From: Variovorax sp. CAN15
GTDB taxonomy: Bacteria > Pseudomonadota > Gammaproteobacteria > Burkholderiales > Burkholderiaceae_C
Reading direction: 5' to 3'
DNA length: 64,000 nucleotides
NCBI RefSeq assembly: GCF_030462475.1
Contig: NZ_JASMRZ010000002.1
Location: 378-64,377 of the forward strand
The notes under the pieces were generated by a model that saw only the letters and a list, made by a program, of their open reading frames with translations, did no database searches and was not told the origin of the DNA. The translations under genes and the position numbers were made by a program. Of this stretch, positions 9,527 through 18,522 are shown piece by piece (position 1 is the first letter of the stretch; every line of letters begins with the position of its first letter).

Positions 9527-10816
9527 TCAGCGCCGCATGGTGTCGAGCTGCGTGACCGGCGGGCTGTCGTTGCCCCACGAGCCGCGCACGTAGGTGAGCA
9601 CGGCCGCGACCTCGGCCGCGTCCAGCGTCTGGCCGAAGGGCGGCATGCCGTAAGGGCGCGGATTGCCCGAGGTCGAGGGAAGGAACCCGCCGTGCGCGAT
9701 CACCTGGATCAGGTTGGTCGGCCGCGCCATGTTCACCGCGCGATTGCCCGCCAGCGGCGGATAGGCGCCCGCCGCGCCCTGCCCCTGGTCGCCGTGGCAG
9801 TAGGCGCAGCGCTGGTCGTAGATCTTCGCGCCGCGTGCCATGGTGCCGGCGTCGCGGCGGATCGGAGCTTTCGTCGCGGCGGTAGCCGGGGCTTCGGCCT
9901 TCGCCGCATCGGGCAGATCCTTGAGGTAGCTCGCCATGGCCGTCAGGTCGGCCTCGCTCAGATATTGCGTGCTGCTGAACACCACGTCGGCCATCGGCCC
10001 CATCACCGAGCCGCGCGGCGCCACGCCGTTCTTGAGCAGCGCTACCACATCGGCCGGGGGCCAGTCGGCCACGCCGGCCTCGTGCGGATCGGTGAGCGAG
10101 GGTGCGTACCAGTTCTCGACGGCGATCAGGCCGCCCGAGAGCCCCAGCTTCGTCTCGGTCGCGCCCAGCGAATTGCGGCTGCCGTGGCAGGCGATGCAGT
10201 GGCCCAGGCCGTTGACCAGGTAGGCGCCCCGGTTCCATTCGGCGGGCTTGCCGGCATTGGCCACGAAGGGCTCGGGCTTGAATGACAACGCACGCCACAC
10301 GGCCAGCGCGGCCTGCGTGTCGTAGGGGAAGCTCAGCCTGTGTTCCCTGTTGGCCACCGCCGAGGGCGGCACGCTGCGCAGGTAGGCGTAGATCGCGTCC
10401 GAATCCTCGCGCGTCACCTGCGTGAAGCTGGGGTACGGGAACGCGGGGTACAGCAGCCGGCCGTCCTTGCTGCGGCCGTTGTGCATCGCGCGCCAGAAGT
10501 GCGCGCTGCTCCAGCCGCCGATGCCGGCCTTGTCGTCGGGCGTGAGGTTGCTCGAATAGACGGTGCCGAAGGGAGTCTCGATGGGCATCCCGCCCGCGTA
10601 GGGCTCGCCGCCGCGCGTGGTGTGACAGCCTGCGCAGTTGCCGGCCAGCGCGAGGTAGCGCCCGCGCTCGACCAGCTGCGGCGTGGACTGGAAGGCTTCG
10701 GCCTGCGCGGGCAGCGGGTCTTCGCCGCGCAGGTTCATCGCCACGATGGTGCCGGCGGCTGCGGCGCCGAGCACGATGAGCGCAAGCAGCAGCCAGCCGA
10801 GGTGTCGCAGTTTCAT
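9527..10816 (-). CDS. Tri-heme cytochrome c (alcohol/gluconate dehydrogenase cytochrome-subunit-like)
   Basis: 429 aa with N-terminal signal/anchor and three CXXCH motifs (CAGCH, CIACH, CAYCH). Confidence 0.85.
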   Translation of the reverse strand: MKLRHLGWLLLALIVLGAAAAGTIVAMNLRGEDPLPAQAEAFQSTPQLVERGRYLALAGNCAGCHTTRGGEPYAGGMPIETPFGTVYSSNLTPDDKAGIGGWSSAHFWRAMHNGRSKDGRLLYPAFPYPSFTQVTREDSDAIYAYLRSVPPSAVANREHRLSFPYDTQAALAVWRALSFKPEPFVANAGKPAEWNRGAYLVNGLGHCIACHGSRNSLGATETKLGLSGGLIAVENWYAPSLTDPHEAGVADWPPADVVALLKNGVAPRGSVMGPMADVVFSSTQYLSEADLTAMASYLKDLPDAAKAEAPATAATKAPIRRDAGTMARGAKIYDQRCAYCHGDQGQGAAGAYPPLAGNRAVNMARPTNLIQVIAHGGFLPSTSGNPRPYGMPPFGQTLDAAEVAAVLTYVRGSWGNDSPPVTQLDTMRR

Positions 10817-10832
10817 GATGGGTTCCGCTCCC

Positions 10833-11543
10833 TCACTTCGCGGGCATGCCGCCGCATTTCACGGGCAGCGGTGCGGGCAGCGAGGCTGCGGGCCTGGTGT
10901 CGGCGGGCATCGGCTGCACGGCGAGCCAGCTCGCGACGGCGTTGATGTCGGCGGTGCTCATGCGCCGGCCGATGTCGGCCATGCAGTCGGGCGCCATCGC
11001 ATGGCGCTCGTTGGTGAGCCAGGCGCCGAGCTGCGACGACACATAGAGCCGCGGCAGCCCCAGCAGCCCCGGAATGGCCGGCTGCACGCCCGTGAGCGCC
11101 GCGCCGTGGCATTGCACGCAGGCCGGAATGCCACGTGCCGCATCGCCTTCGCGCACGAGCTGGCGGCCGCGCCGCTGCTGCTCTGGCGTCGCGTCGCTCA
11201 CCGGGGAAACGGGCGGGTAAGGCAGCTGCAGCCCGGCGAAATACTCGGCCATCTCGCGCAGATAGGCGTCCGACAGGTGCTGCACCATGTAGGCCATGTC
11301 GCTGTTGAAGCGTCGGCCGTCGCGGAAGCTCACGAGCTGGTTGAACAGGTAGCCGGCCGGCTTGCCCGCCAGGCGCGGAAAGTAGCCGGCGTTGGTGGTC
11401 GCGCCCTCGCGGCCGTGGCAGGCGATGCAGGCGGCCACGCGCTGCTCGATGGTGTCGGGCACGGTGGCCGGCGTGGCGGCGTTCGCCACGGCCTGCACGG
11501 CGAGCAGCAGCCCGAGCGCGAGGAGCCTGAGCGCGCGCCTCAT
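10833..11543 (-). CDS. Di-heme cytochrome c (c4/c553-like)
   Basis: Signal peptide MRRALRLLALGLLLAVQAVANA; CIACH and CVQCH heme motifs. Start trimmed from the longer ORF. Confidence 0.8.
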   Translation of the reverse strand: MRRALRLLALGLLLAVQAVANAATPATVPDTIEQRVAACIACHGREGATTNAGYFPRLAGKPAGYLFNQLVSFRDGRRFNSDMAYMVQHLSDAYLREMAEYFAGLQLPYPPVSPVSDATPEQQRRGRQLVREGDAARGIPACVQCHGAALTGVQPAIPGLLGLPRLYVSSQLGAWLTNERHAMAPDCMADIGRRMSTADINAVASWLAVQPMPADTRPAASLPAPLPVKCGGMPAK

Positions 11544-11728
11544 GTGCCGGCGGCGAAATGCGCCAGCGTGACGAGCCCGGCGATCAGCAGCAGCACCATC
11601 ACCAGCGCCACGCCGATGAGCGGCAGGATGCCGACCTGCGAGGTGCGGCTTTCGGCGTCGGCGCGGCGGCCGCCCAGCCCGATGAAACTCCAGAGAACGG
11701 CGCGCAGCGCGCGCAAGAGATTCGACAT
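11540..11728 (-). CDS. DUF2970-like small membrane protein
   Basis: MSNLLRALRAVLWSFIGLGGRRADAESRTSQVGILPLIGVALVMVLLLIAGLVTLAHFAAGT; one TM helix; 4-nt overlap with the downstream cytochrome gene. Confidence 0.65.
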   Translation of the reverse strand: MSNLLRALRAVLWSFIGLGGRRADAESRTSQVGILPLIGVALVMVLLLIAGLVTLAHFAAGT

Positions 11729-11832
11729 GAGGCCGAGTGTGGCCCAGCCCGGCCAGAAAAAACAGATGCAGATTCGCTCCAATTGACCGGTGCAGATAAA
11801 GTGCCCCGAACAACGAATCCTGCAATGAGCCG

Positions 11833-13251
11833 ATGAAAAGGTATGAAGCCCTGGCCGCCGACATCGAGGCCTCGATCCGCAACGGCACCCTGAAGACCGG
11901 CGACCGCCTGCCCTCGGTACGCCACACCGGCAGCAGCCGCGGCGTGAGCGCCTCCACCGTGTTCCAGGCCTACTACCTGCTCGAAGCACGAGGCCTGGTG
12001 CGGGCGCGCGACCGCTCGGGCTACTACGTGGCAGGCGGCGGGTTGCGCGACGCACCGCCCGAATCCACCCTCACCTCGCGCCCCGCGGGCGAGCCCAAGT
12101 CGCTCGACGTGAGCGACCAGGTGTTCGACATCCTCGAAGCCAGCATGTCGCGCAAGGTCGTGCCCTTCGGCTCGGCCTTTCCGAGCCCGCTGCTGTTTCC
12201 GCTGGCGCGGCTGGGGCAGTTCATGGCCGCCAGCGCGAGGTCGCTCGACCCGTGGAGCACGGTGGACGACCTCACGCCGGGCAGCGCGGCGCTGCGCCGG
12301 CAGATCGCGCTGCGCTACCTGGCCGACGGCATGCAGGTGCCGGCCGACGAGATCGTCGTCACCAACGGCGCGCTGGAGGCGCTGAACCTCTGCCTCTCGG
12401 CGGTGACGCGGCCGGGCGACGCGGTGATCGTCGAGTCGCCCACCTTCTACGCCGCGCTGCAGGCGCTGGAACGCATGGGCCTGCGCGCCGTCGAGGTGCC
12501 GACGCATCCCGGCGACGGCATCGACCTGGAGGCGCTGGAGCTGGCCATCGCGGCGCACAAGCCGGCCGCCTGCTGGCTCATGACCACCTTCCAGAACCCG
12601 CTGGGCAGCCTGATGGCCGATGCGAAGAAGAAGGCGCTGGTGGAACTGCTCGCGCGGCACGGGCTGCCGCTGATCGAGGACGACGTGTACGCCGAGCTGT
12701 ACTTCGGCGAACGGCGCCCGCCGCCGGCCAAGGCCTTCGACACGCAGGGGCTGGTGCTGCACTGCTCGTCGTTCTCGAAGTGCCTCGCGCCGGGCTATCG
12801 CATCGGCTGGACTTCGGCCGGCCGCTTCGCGCGCAAGGTCGCGCGACAGAAGCTCACGAGCACGCTGAGCACCTCGGCGCCGGCGCAGCTGGCGCTTGCG
12901 AGCTATCTGGAGAAAGGCGGCCTCGACAGGCACCTGCGCAAGCTGCGCCAGACGCTGGCGATGCAGCAGGCCACCTTTGCACAGGCCGTGGGGCATTACT
13001 TTCCGGCCGGCACGCGCGCCACGCGGCCGCTGGGCGGCTACTTCCTCTGGGTCGAACTACCGGCGGGCGCGGACGCCCTGGAGATACACCGCAAAGCGCT
13101 GGAGCTCGGCATCAGCGTCGCGCCGGGGCCGATCTTCTCGGCCACGCGCGCCTTCGCCAACTGCCTTCGGCTGAACTACGGCCACCCTTGGGATGCGGTC
13201 AGCGAGCGGGCAATGCGAACACTCGGCCGCCTGATCGCCGAAGCGTCCTGA
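11833..13251 (+). CDS. MocR-type (GntR HTH + class I aminotransferase) transcriptional regulator
   Basis: N-terminal GntR HTH (GDRLPSVRHTGSSRGVSASTVFQAYYLLEARG) fused to an aminotransferase fold (SFSKCLAPGYRIGW PLP lysine region). Confidence 0.85.
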   Translation: MKRYEALAADIEASIRNGTLKTGDRLPSVRHTGSSRGVSASTVFQAYYLLEARGLVRARDRSGYYVAGGGLRDAPPESTLTSRPAGEPKSLDVSDQVFDILEASMSRKVVPFGSAFPSPLLFPLARLGQFMAASARSLDPWSTVDDLTPGSAALRRQIALRYLADGMQVPADEIVVTNGALEALNLCLSAVTRPGDAVIVESPTFYAALQALERMGLRAVEVPTHPGDGIDLEALELAIAAHKPAACWLMTTFQNPLGSLMADAKKKALVELLARHGLPLIEDDVYAELYFGERRPPPAKAFDTQGLVLHCSSFSKCLAPGYRIGWTSAGRFARKVARQKLTSTLSTSAPAQLALASYLEKGGLDRHLRKLRQTLAMQQATFAQAVGHYFPAGTRATRPLGGYFLWVELPAGADALEIHRKALELGISVAPGPIFSATRAFANCLRLNYGHPWDAVSERAMRTLGRLIAEAS

Positions 13252-14470
13252 ACAGCAGGAAGGACGCGATGCTCACGTTCACCAGGTTCCAGCCGATGCC
13301 GTTGATGAAGGCCGCGTGGTAGCTGCCCGTGAAGTCGAACACCTTGCCCGACATCCAGCCGCCCAGCGCCATGCCGAAGAGCGTGAACATCAGCACCGTG
13401 CCCACGCGCGCGCCCGCCTCCTTCGGCGGAAAGTGCTCGCGAACGATGATCGCGTAGGAAGGCACGATGCCGCCCTGGAACAGCCCGAACAGCGCCGAGA
13501 TCACATAGAGCGGCACCAGCCCGTCGAAGGGCAGGAACAAAAGCAGCGCCACGCACTGCAGCACACCGCCCAGCAGCAGCGTGCGCAGCCCGCCGATGCG
13601 GTCGCAGATGGCGCCCGACACCAGCCGGCTGACGATGCCGAAGCCCAGCATCAGCGACAGCATCATCGCGCCCTGCGCCGGCCCGTAGCCCAGGTCGCCG
13701 CAGTAGGCGACGATGTGCACCTGCGGCATCGCCATGGCCACGCAGCAGGCCACGCCGGCAATACACAGCAGGCTCTGCGCCGCGCCCATGCTCAGGCCGA
13801 AGGGGCGGGTCATGTCGCGCACAGGCGTTGCAGCACCCGAGGCGTTGCCTGCCGGAACCACCTCGGCCAGCGCCGGCGGCCGCGCGCGGAAGAACAAGGC
13901 CAGCAGCGCCATCGTCACGCCGCAGAAGATGCCCATGCCGATGTAGGTCTGGCGCCAGCCCACGGTTTCCACGAAGTGCTGCGCGATCGGCGGCCACACC
14001 GCGCCCGCCAGGTAGTTGCCGCTGGCGCACACCGCCACCGCGATGCCGCGCCGCTTGACGAACCACAGCGAGGTGTCGGCCACCAGCGGCGCGAAGGCCA
14101 CCGAGCTGCCGAGCAGGCCGACCAGCAGCGCCTGCGCAATCGTGAAGCTGACGATGCCACCGGAGAAACCGGTGGCGACGTAGCCCGCACCCAGGAAGAC
14201 CGCGCCGATCAGCAGCGGCTTCATCACGCCGACGCGGTCGGCGAGCTTGCCCATCAACACCCCGCCGAAGCCGAAGCCCAGCATCAGCAGCGTGTAGGGC
14301 AGCGAGGCGTCAGCGCGCGCGATGCCGAACTCGGCCTGCACCGCCGGCAGCATCACCGACACCACGTACATGCCGCTGCTGCCGACGGTCATGATCAGCA
14401 GCGTGAGGCCCAGGCGGACCATGGCATAGCGGGAGTCGGGTTCGTGGATGGTTGTCTCGCTTGTCTTCAT
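13199..14470 (-). CDS. MFS transporter
   Basis: 12-TM-like protein; GKLADRVG and DRIGGLRT loop motifs. Start at MKTSETTIHEPDSRYAM. 3' end overlaps the MocR gene convergently. Confidence 0.8.
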   Translation of the reverse strand: MKTSETTIHEPDSRYAMVRLGLTLLIMTVGSSGMYVVSVMLPAVQAEFGIARADASLPYTLLMLGFGFGGVLMGKLADRVGVMKPLLIGAVFLGAGYVATGFSGGIVSFTIAQALLVGLLGSSVAFAPLVADTSLWFVKRRGIAVAVCASGNYLAGAVWPPIAQHFVETVGWRQTYIGMGIFCGVTMALLALFFRARPPALAEVVPAGNASGAATPVRDMTRPFGLSMGAAQSLLCIAGVACCVAMAMPQVHIVAYCGDLGYGPAQGAMMLSLMLGFGIVSRLVSGAICDRIGGLRTLLLGGVLQCVALLLFLPFDGLVPLYVISALFGLFQGGIVPSYAIIVREHFPPKEAGARVGTVLMFTLFGMALGGWMSGKVFDFTGSYHAAFINGIGWNLVNVSIASFLLFRTLRRSGGRVFALPAR

Positions 14471-14566
14471 TTTTCTCTCCGCGGCGAGGATACCCCCGCA
14501 GCGCGAAAACACGAGACACGCGCAGAACCTGGCGGCGCGGTGGGCCGCCTCGGACACTGCTTCGGC

Positions 14567-14710
14567 TCAGTGCCAGCGCGTGTACGTCGCAGATGCGACG
14601 AGGCTCGCCAAAGCCTTCGGCGTGGGCACGCCAGGCTTCGTCGGCCTGTCGTCGCACGCGGCCGTCAGCAGGCCGAGGCAGAAGAGAAGGACAAAGGCAG
14701 CGCTTCGCAT
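14567..14710 (-). CDS. Small putative lipoprotein (47 aa)
   Basis: Translated manually: MRSAAFVLLFCLGLLTAACDDRPTKPGVPTPKALASLVASATYTRWH*; lipobox LTAAC. Absent from the supplied ORF track. Confidence 0.5.
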   Translation of the reverse strand: MRSAAFVLLFCLGLLTAACDDRPTKPGVPTPKALASLVASATYTRWH

Positions 14711-14779
14711 GCGGGCCATGCCAGGCCCGCGTTGCGGCGCGTCAAGTCGAGTCGGACGCTGCCGCTTTCTTTCCGGTGT

Positions 14780-15613
14780 TCAGGCAGTGAGAGTGCTGGG
14801 CCGCTCGCCGCGCTGCAGGCGATGCTCGATGTCTTCCAGCACTCGCGGCAAGTCGGCCACGCTGTCGATCACGTAGTGCGCGCCAGCGGCTTCGAGGTCG
14901 GCGGTGGCGCGTACGCGGCGCTCCTGCTGCTGTGCTTCGTCGAGCGCCTGCCATTCGGCCAGCGTGAGGCCGTTGGCGTTGCCGCTGACCGCGACGCCCA
15001 CAGCCCAGGTGCCGGCGTTGAGGCCTTCCTGCAGGCCGACGCCGGTGTCGTCGACCTTCACCACGGTGTGCGGCGGCCACACGCCCAGGTCGGCGAAGCA
15101 GCGGTACATCATGAGCGGCGACGGGCGGCCTTCGGCGAGATCGCCGGCGCACACGAGGTTGTCGGGCGCGTAGCCGCCGGCTGCCGCGATGGGCACGACC
15201 ACTTCCATGATCGGGCGGTTGTAGCCGGTGGTGGAGCCGATCTTCAGGCCGCGGTCGCGCGCTGCCTTCACGGCCTCGAGCGCACCGGGGATGAAGTCGG
15301 CGTGGTCGCGCGCGCTGGCCGCGTTCATCGGCGTGAATACCTCGTAGAGCCGGTCGACGTCGGCATCGCTGAAGGCATGACCGTGCTTCGCTTCCCACTG
15401 CGCGGCGATGCGCGGCAATGAGCCCAGTGCCTTGATGTGGTCCCACTTCGCCATGCCCATCGGACCGCGCGCCTCGGCGATGGTGATGTCGACGCCGAAC
15501 TGCTCGAACAGTTTCACGAAGGCGCCCATGGGCGCGCAGGAGCCGAAGTCGAGGATGGTGCCGGCCCAGTCGAAGACGACAGCCTTGAGTTGGGAGTGGT
15601 TGTGGGCGTTCAT
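14780..15613 (-). CDS. phnX: Phosphonoacetaldehyde hydrolase
   Basis: HAD-family KAVVFDWAGTILDFGSCAP, IGSTTGYNRPIMEVV, VKVDDTGVGLQEGLNAGTWAVGV, characteristic of PhnX. Confidence 0.9.
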   Translation of the reverse strand: MNAHNHSQLKAVVFDWAGTILDFGSCAPMGAFVKLFEQFGVDITIAEARGPMGMAKWDHIKALGSLPRIAAQWEAKHGHAFSDADVDRLYEVFTPMNAASARDHADFIPGALEAVKAARDRGLKIGSTTGYNRPIMEVVVPIAAAGGYAPDNLVCAGDLAEGRPSPLMMYRCFADLGVWPPHTVVKVDDTGVGLQEGLNAGTWAVGVAVSGNANGLTLAEWQALDEAQQQERRVRATADLEAAGAHYVIDSVADLPRVLEDIEHRLQRGERPSTLTA

Positions 15614-15662
15614 GGCGGCAAGGATCGAAAGAATGGAAAGAAAGACAACGGCTGCGCAACCG

Positions 15663-16808
15663 TCACCATGCGCTGAAGACGTCGTGCGCGATGCCGAAGC
15701 CAGTGCTCGCGCCGCTGCCGCTGGTGACCAGCACCAGCCGCGTGGCGTCGTCGGGCGCGTCGATCACGCAGGGCGTGGTCTTCGACGACGGGTACACGCC
15801 GGTCCAGCGCTCGGTGACCTGCGCGGTTTCGAGGTTCAGCGTGCTGCGCAGGTGGCGCAGGATGAGCTGGTCGACCTCCTCCATCGCGAAAGGCTCGGGC
15901 GCGTCGGCGTAGTGGTGGGAGTCGCCGACCACCAGCGAGCCGTCTGCGCTCTGTACCACGATCAGGTGGATGCCGTGCGCGAGCGAGGCGGCTTCCTCCT
16001 GCTGCAGGCGCGCGCGCAGCGCGGCGGCTTCGGGCAGCGTGCTGTAGCCCTCGTAGCGCACGAGGCTCAGGTCCATCATCACCGAGCCCGGCAGGCGGAA
16101 CCCCACCTCGGGCTTCACGCGCAGCATCTGCAGGCGGCACAGCGTGAGCTCTTGCTCGGCGATGCGTTCGGCGAAGAGGCCGTGCAGGTCGGTGTTGGTG
16201 CAGACCACCACGCGCTCGGCGTGCAGCGTGCCGCGCGAGGTGCGCACGCGTGGAGTTTCGACTTCGTGCACGGCTTCGCCGAAGCGGAAGGTCACGCCGT
16301 GCGCCTCGGCCAGCCACTTCGTGAGCAGGCCGATGGCGGTGCGCGACTCGACGCGCAACTCGTGCGGGCTGAAAAGCACGGAGCGCGCATCGGCGAGGCT
16401 CAATGCAGGCGCCTTGGCCTGTGCGTCGGCGGCATCGAGCAGCGCGCAGCCCTTGCCCATCGGCGTGCGCATGAAGGCTTCGAGCACGTCGTGCGCCTCG
16501 GGACGATAGGCCGCGAGCCACAGGTTGCGGTGCACGATCTCGATGCCGGCCTGCGGCGCGACTTCGTTCCACACGCCGCGCGCATGCATGGCGCGGCGCC
16601 ACATGTCGCCCGGTGCCTGGCCGGTGATGGTGATGAAGCCGAAGTTGCGGATCGACGCGCCGATGGCAGCGGTGTCGCGTTCGATCACGCAGACCTTGAG
16701 GCCGCGCTGCGCGGCGGTGTAGGCATGGGCCAGGCCGACGATGCCGGCGCCGACCACGATGAGGTCGAAGCTGTCGGAGTTCTTTGCTCGCGGGGTTGCG
16801 CTTGTCAA
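15663..16808 (-). CDS. FAD-dependent oxidoreductase (TIGR03364-like, phosphonate-cluster associated)
   Basis: DLIVVGAGIVGLAHAYTAAQRGLKVCVIERD Rossmann motif, RNFGFITITGQ; adjacent to phnX. Likely TTG start overlapping the permease stop. Confidence 0.75.
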   Translation of the reverse strand: MTSATPRAKNSDSFDLIVVGAGIVGLAHAYTAAQRGLKVCVIERDTAAIGASIRNFGFITITGQAPGDMWRRAMHARGVWNEVAPQAGIEIVHRNLWLAAYRPEAHDVLEAFMRTPMGKGCALLDAADAQAKAPALSLADARSVLFSPHELRVESRTAIGLLTKWLAEAHGVTFRFGEAVHEVETPRVRTSRGTLHAERVVVCTNTDLHGLFAERIAEQELTLCRLQMLRVKPEVGFRLPGSVMMDLSLVRYEGYSTLPEAAALRARLQQEEAASLAHGIHLIVVQSADGSLVVGDSHHYADAPEPFAMEEVDQLILRHLRSTLNLETAQVTERWTGVYPSSKTTPCVIDAPDDATRLVLVTSGSGASTGFGIAHDVFSAW

Positions 16809-18520
16809 CGATGCCTCCAGGCCTGGGTGCGCTTTATTGCCCAATGCCCCGCCAGCGCGAACAGGCCCCGGCCGATGGCGGCGGTGAGCATGATCAGCGA
16901 GGCCATGGCGGCGGCGGGTGCGACGTCGCCGGCGTCGTCCATGTTGAGCACGGCGATGGCGGCGAGCGTGGTCTGCGGTGAATAGAGGAACACGACGGCA
17001 GAAACGGTCGTCATCGCGTTCACGAAGAAGTAGCCGCCCACGTTGAGCACGGTGGGCAGCGCCACCGGCAGATGAACGCGCCACAGCGTGCGCCAGAACG
17101 GCACACCCATCGACTCCGACACCAGCTCGTACTCGCGGTCGAGCTGGCGCAGCGCAGTGAGCGAGGTGAGGTGCGCCACCGAGAAGAAGTGCGCCACGGT
17201 GCAGACCACGAGGATGGTCATGCTGCCGTAGATGGCGCGCAGCGGGTTCGATGGCGAGATGAAGAAGAAGATGTAGCCCACCCCCAACACCAGTCCCGGC
17301 ACCGCGAGCGGCAGGTTGGCCAGCAGGTTGAGCAGCTCGCGCAGCAGGCCGAAATGGCGTGGCTTCTCGACGAAGTAGGCCGAGACGAAGGTGACGAGCG
17401 CGCCCGCCACCGCCGCGCACACGGCCATGCGCAGCGAGTTGAAGTAGCTGCCCCAGCCGCCGCCGTCCATGTTGCTGAAGTCGTAGTTCTTGAACGACGG
17501 CGCGAGGTTGTACGGCCAGTAGGTGGCCAGCGACGCGAACACCGCCATGCCGATCATCACGAGGATGGCAAGGGCCGTCAGCACACAGAACGCCAGCAGC
17601 GCGCGGTCGCGCGACTTCACGCGCTCGGGCTGGTAGGGCGTGGCGCGCGCCGACAGCGCCGCCGCCTGCTTGCCGCGCACGTGGCGCTCCACGATGAAGG
17701 ACAGCACGGCGGGTATCAGCAGCACGAGGCCGACCACCGCGCCCATCTGGAAGTTCTGCTGTCCGACCACCTGCTTATAGATGTCGGTGGCGAGCACGCC
17801 CGTCTGGCCGCCCACCACCTTCGGCACGCCGAAGTCGGTGACCACCAGCACGAACACCACCATCGCCGCCACGATGAGGCCGTAGCGCGACGAAGGCACC
17901 GTCACCGTTCGGAAGATGCGCCAGCGCGAGGCGCCCAGCGTCTGCGCCGCCTCGTAGAGCCGGCCGTCGGAGGTGGCCATGGCGGTGGTAAGGATCAGCA
18001 GCGCATGCGGCAGCGTCCAGAACACCGAGCCGAGCACGATGCCCAGCGGGCCGTAGATGGAGAGGTCGCCCAGCAGCCCCTTGAACAGGCCCTGGTTGCC
18101 GAACAGGTAGACGAGGCTGATCGCAGGCAGCAGCGAGGGCGCGAGCAGCGGCATCAGTGCTACCGCGCGCAGCACGCCCTTGGCCGGCATGCACGACAAC
18201 GTAAGCCCGTAGGCATATACATAGGCGATGCCGGTGCAGATCACGGCGCTGATCGCCGCGAGCCCCACGCTGTTGAATGCGGACTGCACCAGCGCGGGGT
18301 TCTCGAAGTAGCGAGCGAAGTTGGCGAGGCCCACGAAGGCGCCCTCGCGGTCGAAGAAGCTCTGGCCAACCAGCGCGCCGACCGGCAGCGCGACGATCAC
18401 CAGCAGCAGCAGCACGACCAGCAGCACGGCCGTGCCGGTCAGCCAGCGCTCGCGGTCGAACCCGGTACGGCGCGTCGCCATCACCGGCGCTGCGGCGATG
18501 GCGTCGGGAGAACTGCTCAT
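16805..18520 (-). CDS. Putative 2-aminoethylphosphonate ABC transporter permease (fused two-domain)
   Basis: 572-codon frame from MSSSPDAIAAAPVMATRR; two sets of binding-protein-dependent permease TM segments; sits between ATPase and catabolic genes. Confidence 0.8.
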   Translation of the reverse strand: MSSSPDAIAAAPVMATRRTGFDRERWLTGTAVLLVVLLLLVIVALPVGALVGQSFFDREGAFVGLANFARYFENPALVQSAFNSVGLAAISAVICTGIAYVYAYGLTLSCMPAKGVLRAVALMPLLAPSLLPAISLVYLFGNQGLFKGLLGDLSIYGPLGIVLGSVFWTLPHALLILTTAMATSDGRLYEAAQTLGASRWRIFRTVTVPSSRYGLIVAAMVVFVLVVTDFGVPKVVGGQTGVLATDIYKQVVGQQNFQMGAVVGLVLLIPAVLSFIVERHVRGKQAAALSARATPYQPERVKSRDRALLAFCVLTALAILVMIGMAVFASLATYWPYNLAPSFKNYDFSNMDGGGWGSYFNSLRMAVCAAVAGALVTFVSAYFVEKPRHFGLLRELLNLLANLPLAVPGLVLGVGYIFFFISPSNPLRAIYGSMTILVVCTVAHFFSVAHLTSLTALRQLDREYELVSESMGVPFWRTLWRVHLPVALPTVLNVGGYFFVNAMTTVSAVVFLYSPQTTLAAIAVLNMDDAGDVAPAAAMASLIMLTAAIGRGLFALAGHWAIKRTQAWRHR

Positions 18521-18522
18521 GC

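Noticed and set aside
13316-15421. 701-aa plus-strand ORF across the MFS/phnX genes
   Set aside because: Spans two well-supported minus-strand genes; shadow composition.
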